From Vulcaniibacterium gelatinicum (lineage in GTDB: Bacteria > Pseudomonadota > Gammaproteobacteria > Xanthomonadales > Xanthomonadaceae), in NCBI RefSeq assembly GCF_008033445.1, contig NZ_VNKO01000022.1, forward strand, positions 1 to 45,697: DNA of 45,697 nt, given 5' to 3'. Of this stretch, positions 42,482-45,697 are shown in pieces (the first letter of the stretch is position 1; every line of letters starts with the position of its first letter). The position numbers and the translations under genes were made by a program. The notes under the pieces were generated by a model that saw only the letters and a program-made list of their open reading frames with translations, was not told where the DNA came from and did no database searches.

Positions 42482-42631
42482 ATGAAGCGAGTGATGGCTT
42501 TGCTCTTGCTGGTGCTGTACGCCGGCGCGCTGACCGCGTGCAACACGATGGCCGGCGTCGGCCGCGACATCGAGGCGGCCGGCGACAAGATCGAGGACAA
42601 GGCCGAGGACTGCAAGGACGGCAAGTGCTGA
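42482..42631 (+). CDS. Entericidin A/B-family lipoprotein
   Basis: A 49-residue lipoprotein with lipobox LTAC (Cys20) and the typical short mature part CNTMAGVGRDIEAAGDKIEDKAEDCKDGKC. Entericidins are small cell-envelope lipoproteins, part of stress or toxin/antidote pairs in enteric bacteria. Here a single gene with a C-terminal cysteine pair is the common xanthomonad form. AAGGAGAG precedes ATG 42482, the strongest ribosome site around. Confidence 0.9.
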   Translation: MKRVMALLLLVLYAGALTACNTMAGVGRDIEAAGDKIEDKAEDCKDGKC

Positions 42632-42655
42632 TTCCCCGGGCCGGCAGGCCCGAGG

Positions 42656-42687
42656 CGACGGGCCGGCGGTTGCGCGCCGGCCCGTCG
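42656..42687. terminator. Bidirectional stem-loop between convergent genes
   Basis: A perfect 13-bp stem (CGACGGGCCGGCG at 42656-42668 with CGCCGGCCCGTCG at 42675-42687) around a 6-nt loop. It lies between the entericidin gene and the convergent gene at 42705. There is no long T-run on either side, but position and stability support termination. Confidence 0.7.
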
Positions 42688-42704
42688 TCGCATCGGCAGC
42701 CGTC

Positions 42705-43496
42705 TCACCAGCGCGGATCGGGCACGAAGCCGCCGGGGAACGCGCGCGGTGCGTCCTCGCGCGGCCAGCGCGGGAACCACGGCCGCGGCAGCACGCCCAG
42801 CGCCATCAGCCGCTCCGGTGCGTCGTAGCGCAGCTGGGTGACCTGGGTTGGATGCCGGCTGGCGCGCACGAAGTGGGTGCGGCCGACCGGCGACCACTCG
42901 CGTTCGCCATGGCCGGTGCCCAGGCGCTGCGCGTCGTGCTCGTGGCTGACGGCATCGGCCGCGGAGGCCTCCGCGGCCGGCGCGGCGGCCTTGGCCGCGC
43001 CCTGCGCCTGCCGCGACTCCGCGCGCGCGATCGGCGGCGCCGGCGACGGCGCGTAGGCCGGGCGCGCCTCGCGGAACACGGCGATGCCGATCACCCCGAC
43101 ATCGTCCGGACGGCCGGTGCGCGCGGCGTACGAATCGGGCAGGTCGGTGAACACGAACTGGGCCACGTCGTCGTACGACTTGCGCCAGCCGGTGATCTCG
43201 GTGCTCTGCCACGGTGCGAGCACGTAGCCGGTCTGGGACGGGTGCGCGGTTTCGCCGGTGACGGCGTTGACGCCGTCCACCGACAGCACCACCAGCACGC
43301 GCTCGGCGCTGCGGTTGGTCAGGCGCACCGCGTAGCGGTGGCCGGGGGTGCCGGCGATCCAGGTGCGGCCGCGGTGGCGGTATTCGGGCAGCCACTGCCC
43401 GGTGTCGCGGTCCACCACGTCCAGCTCCACCAGCGGACTGGCGATGGCGGGGGCGCCCACGGCCACGGCCAGGGCGAACAGCAGGGTGCGCAGCAT
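42705..43496 (-). CDS. Conserved secreted protein, unknown function
   Basis: 263 residues: signal peptide (to about residue 19, APAIAS), then a first domain of about 130 residues (LVELDVVDRDTGQWLPEYRHRGRTWIAGTPGHRYAVRLTNRSAERVLVVLSVDGVNAVTGE...). It is beta-rich and reads like an immunoglobulin-type or DUF4384-like fold. An Ala-rich linker follows, then a C-terminal part with HDAQRLGTGHGEREWSPVGRTHFVRASRHPTQ that resembles a repeat of similar xanthomonad proteins. No catalytic motif seen. It converges with the entericidin gene. Confidence 0.8.
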   Translation of the reverse strand: MLRTLLFALAVAVGAPAIASPLVELDVVDRDTGQWLPEYRHRGRTWIAGTPGHRYAVRLTNRSAERVLVVLSVDGVNAVTGETAHPSQTGYVLAPWQSTEITGWRKSYDDVAQFVFTDLPDSYAARTGRPDDVGVIGIAVFREARPAYAPSPAPPIARAESRQAQGAAKAAAPAAEASAADAVSHEHDAQRLGTGHGEREWSPVGRTHFVRASRHPTQVTQLRYDAPERLMALGVLPRPWFPRWPREDAPRAFPGGFVPDPRW

Positions 43497-43600
43497 GGCG
43501 GTTCTCCTCGTTGGGTGGGCCGGTGAACGCGCCGCGCGCCCGGGCGGGGTTGGCGCAGCAGGTACACTTGTCCGCCGCAGTTCAGCTCCGCGTCAGCGCA

Positions 43601-44929
43601 ATGACCGCCCAAGCCCGCGTCCGCGTCCTCACCGGCATCACCACCTCCGGCACGCCGCACCTCGGCAACTACGTCGGCGCGATCCGCCCGGCGATCGCCG
43701 CCAGCCGCGACCCGGGCGTGGAGAGCTTCTACTTCCTGGCCGACTACCACGCCCTGATCAAGGTGCAGGAGCCGGCGCGGGTGCAGCGCTCGACCCTGGA
43801 GATCGCCGCGAGCTGGCTGGCCTGCGGCCTGGACCCGGACAAGGTCTGGTTCTACCGCCAGAGCGACGTGCCGGAGATCCCGGAGCTGACCTGGCTGCTC
43901 GCCTGCGTGGCCGGCAAGGGCATCCTCAACCGCGCCCACGCCTACAAGGCCGCGGTGGACCGCAACCGCGAGGCGGGCGAGGACGAGGACGCCGGCGTCA
44001 CCGCCGGGCTGTACATGTACCCGGTGCTGATGGCCGCCGACATCCTGCTGTTCAACGCGCACAAGGTGCCGGTGGGCCGCGACCAGGTGCAGCACATCGA
44101 GATGGCGCGCGACTTCGGCCAGCGCTTCAACCACCTCTACGGCGAGCATTTCGTGCTGCCGGAGGCGGCGATCGAGGAGCACGTGGCGACCCTGCCCGGC
44201 CTGGACGGGCGCAAGATGAGCAAGAGCTACGACAACGTGATCCCGCTGTTCGCCCCGCGCGAGCAGCTGCGCAAGCTCATCTTCGGCATCGTCACCGATT
44301 CGCGCGCGCCGGGCGAGCCCAAGGACACCGAAGGCTCGGCCCTGTTCCAGCTCTACCAGGCCTTCGCCAGCGCGGAGGAGACCGCGGCGATGCGCCGGGC
44401 CTACGCCGAGGGCATCGCCTGGAGCGAGGTCAAGGCGCGCCTGTTCGAGCGCATCGATCGCGAGATCGCGCCGATGCGCGAGCGCTACGAGGCGCTGATC
44501 GCGCAGCCGGCGCAGATCGAGGCGATCCTGCGCGAGGGCGCGCGCCGGGTGCGCGAGCGCTACGCCACGCCGTTGCTGGCGCGGCTGCGCGAGGCGGTGG
44601 GCCTGCGCGACCTTTCGCACGCGCCCGCGGCCCGGGACGGGAAGAAGGAGAAGCCGAGCGCGCCGGCGATCAAGCAGTACCGCGAGGCCGACGGCCGCTT
44701 CTACTTCAAGCTGGTGCAGGGCGAGCGCGTGCTGCTGCAGAGCGTGGGCTTCGACTCCCCGCGCGAGGCCGGCCAGCTCATCGCCCGGCTCAAGCGCGAG
44801 GCCGCGCAGCTGCGGCACGAGGCCGGCGCGGGCCTGCGCCTGGGCGAGGCCCTGCTCGGCGAACTCGCGGCGGACGCGGCGCTGGACGAGGTGGCGCAGG
44901 CGCTGGCGCGGCTGGCCGAGGCGGAGTGA
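43601..44929 (+). CDS. trpS: Tryptophan-tRNA ligase with C-terminal YegP-like domain
   Basis: A 442-residue class I aminoacyl-tRNA synthetase charging tRNA-Trp. The HIGH-like site is TTSGTPHLGNYVGA (residues 11-24); the tryptophan pocket includes YPVLMAADILLF and VGRDQVQHIEMARD; KMSKS lies in GRKMSKSYDN near residue 205. The E. coli enzyme has 334 residues. The extra end (from about residue 345) contains a Lys-rich linker and DGRFYFKLVQGERVLLQSVGFDSPREAGQLIARLK, similar to the YegP/DUF1508 fold, then a helical tail. ATG 43601 fits the family start. A TACACT box at 43563-43568 may be its -10. Confidence 0.95.
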   Translation: MTAQARVRVLTGITTSGTPHLGNYVGAIRPAIAASRDPGVESFYFLADYHALIKVQEPARVQRSTLEIAASWLACGLDPDKVWFYRQSDVPEIPELTWLLACVAGKGILNRAHAYKAAVDRNREAGEDEDAGVTAGLYMYPVLMAADILLFNAHKVPVGRDQVQHIEMARDFGQRFNHLYGEHFVLPEAAIEEHVATLPGLDGRKMSKSYDNVIPLFAPREQLRKLIFGIVTDSRAPGEPKDTEGSALFQLYQAFASAEETAAMRRAYAEGIAWSEVKARLFERIDREIAPMRERYEALIAQPAQIEAILREGARRVRERYATPLLARLREAVGLRDLSHAPAARDGKKEKPSAPAIKQYREADGRFYFKLVQGERVLLQSVGFDSPREAGQLIARLKREAAQLRHEAGAGLRLGEALLGELAADAALDEVAQALARLAEAE

Positions 44930-44932
44930 GGC

Positions 44933-45697
44933 CTACGTCGGCAGCGCCATGTCGTCGAGCAGCGCCTTGAGGAAGCGCGCGGCCTCGCCGCCGGTGCAGG
45001 CGCGGTGGTCGAAGGTGAGCGAGATCGGCAGGCGGCGGTGCACCTCGATGCCGCCGATCACCGCCACCACGTCGTGCGAGAGCTTGCCCGCGCCGACGAT
45101 CGCCACGCACGGCGGCACCACCACCGGGGTGGCGTAGCGGCCGGCGAACATGCCGAAGTTGGACAGCGAGATGGTGTAGCCGGACAGCTCCGACATCGGG
45201 ATGCTGCGGTCCTGGACCTGCGCGCGCAGGCGGTTGATGCCCTCGCGGATGCCGCGCGCGTCGAGCATGTCGGCGTTGCGCAGCGCGGGCACGAACAGGC
45301 CGTCCTCGGTGTCCACGGCGATGCCGAGGTCCACGTGCGGGTGCAGGGTGCGGGTCAGGGTCTCGCCGTCGAACCAGGCATTCAGCGCCGGCTCGGCCTT
45401 GCACGCGGCGACGATCGCGCGCACCAGGCGCGCGGTGATGTCCTGCTTGCCGAGCCAGGCGTGCAGGTCGGCGTCGTCCACCAGCGTGGTCGGCACCACC
45501 TTGCTGTGCGCGTCGGCCATCACCCGCGCCATGTTGCGGCGCACGCCCTTGAGCTGCTCGGGCTGGCCGCTGGCGGCCACGCCCGGCGGCTGGGTGCGCA
45601 TCGGCCGGCCGGCCTGCGACAGCGTGCTGCGCTGCGGCGCCGCGGCGGGCGCGGGCGCGTTGGCAACGGCGGCCACGCGCGGCGCCGGCGCGGCGCC
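44933..45697 (-). CDS. 2-oxoacid dehydrogenase E2 (dihydrolipoyl acyltransferase), C-terminal part
   Basis: The open frame reaches the window edge; 254 residues of the C-terminal part are visible. An Ala/Pro linker comes first, then the catalytic domain from about GVRRNMARVMADAHSKVVPTTLVDDADLHAW. The acyltransferase core has LGIAVDTEDGLFVPALRNAD, TISLSNFGMFAGRYATPVVVPP and LTFDHRACTGGEAARF. The active-site His is present, but the usual HxxxDG reads HRACTG, with Thr in place of Asp. The peripheral subunit-binding and lipoyl domains would lie beyond the window. The complex could be branched-chain or pyruvate type; I cannot say which. It is a customer of LipB and LipA. Confidence 0.85.
   Translation of the reverse strand, partial: GAAPAPRVAAVANAPAPAAAPQRSTLSQAGRPMRTQPPGVAASGQPEQLKGVRRNMARVMADAHSKVVPTTLVDDADLHAWLGKQDITARLVRAIVAACKAEPALNAWFDGETLTRTLHPHVDLGIAVDTEDGLFVPALRNADMLDARGIREGINRLRAQVQDRSIPMSELSGYTISLSNFGMFAGRYATPVVVPPCVAIVGAGKLSHDVVAVIGGIEVHRRLPISLTFDHRACTGGEAARFLKALLDDMALPT

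Overview
The window is a very GC-rich, densely packed chromosomal segment. Gene content, gene order and protein style fit a gammaproteobacterium of the Xanthomonadaceae/Lysobacteraceae (Lysobacter, Luteimonas or Xanthomonas relatives). The clues are ybeD-lipB-lipA, a split B12-dependent ribonucleotide reductase, a PhoP/PhoQ pair behind a PepSY gene, coaX next to birA, and many -10 boxes lying 6-7 nt before start codons. No rRNA, CRISPR array, prophage or insertion sequence was seen. The genus was not determined.

Layout. 1-889 (minus): the start of a lipase-like protein and an overlapping lipoprotein, read as a type IV secretion effector and its immunity protein. 1198-3276: lipoate genes, with a large palindromic repeat between lipB and lipA. 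3476-6728: tail-specific protease and an EamA exporter. 6742-12212 (minus): an ABC export operon (adaptor, ATPase, two permeases), behind a winged-helix regulator and its partner membrane protein. 12361-18450 (minus): M17 aminopeptidase, HAD phosphatase, AI-2E-type permease, three small envelope/stress proteins and a DegQ/DegP protease.

18451-23571 is the ribonucleotide reductase locus. A promoter with a perfect NrdR-like palindrome and a foldable leader precedes nrdJa, whose active-site region is interrupted by a 373-residue LAGLIDADG intein. A histone H1-like Lys/Ala protein follows, then NrdJb with the TSCPD domain and redox cysteine tail. NrdJb contains a nine-A run at which slippage could remove the tail.

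23612-37691 holds secreted proteins (YbjN, EF-hand, NlpE-like, PepSY), a second FtsH, a diguanylate cyclase, a GNAT enzyme, dusA with an amidinotransferase, and phoP-phoQ. Direct repeats of the form KTTCAG-N5-RTTCAC, like known PhoP boxes, precede at least three small secreted-protein genes and possibly the entericidin gene. This suggests a local PhoP regulon. 37695-45697: MtfA-like peptidase, birA-coaX-SPOR protein, tRNA-Thr(UGU) directly followed by arginase, entericidin, a secreted protein, trpS with a YegP-like C-terminal domain, and the end of a 2-oxoacid dehydrogenase E2 gene cut by the window edge.
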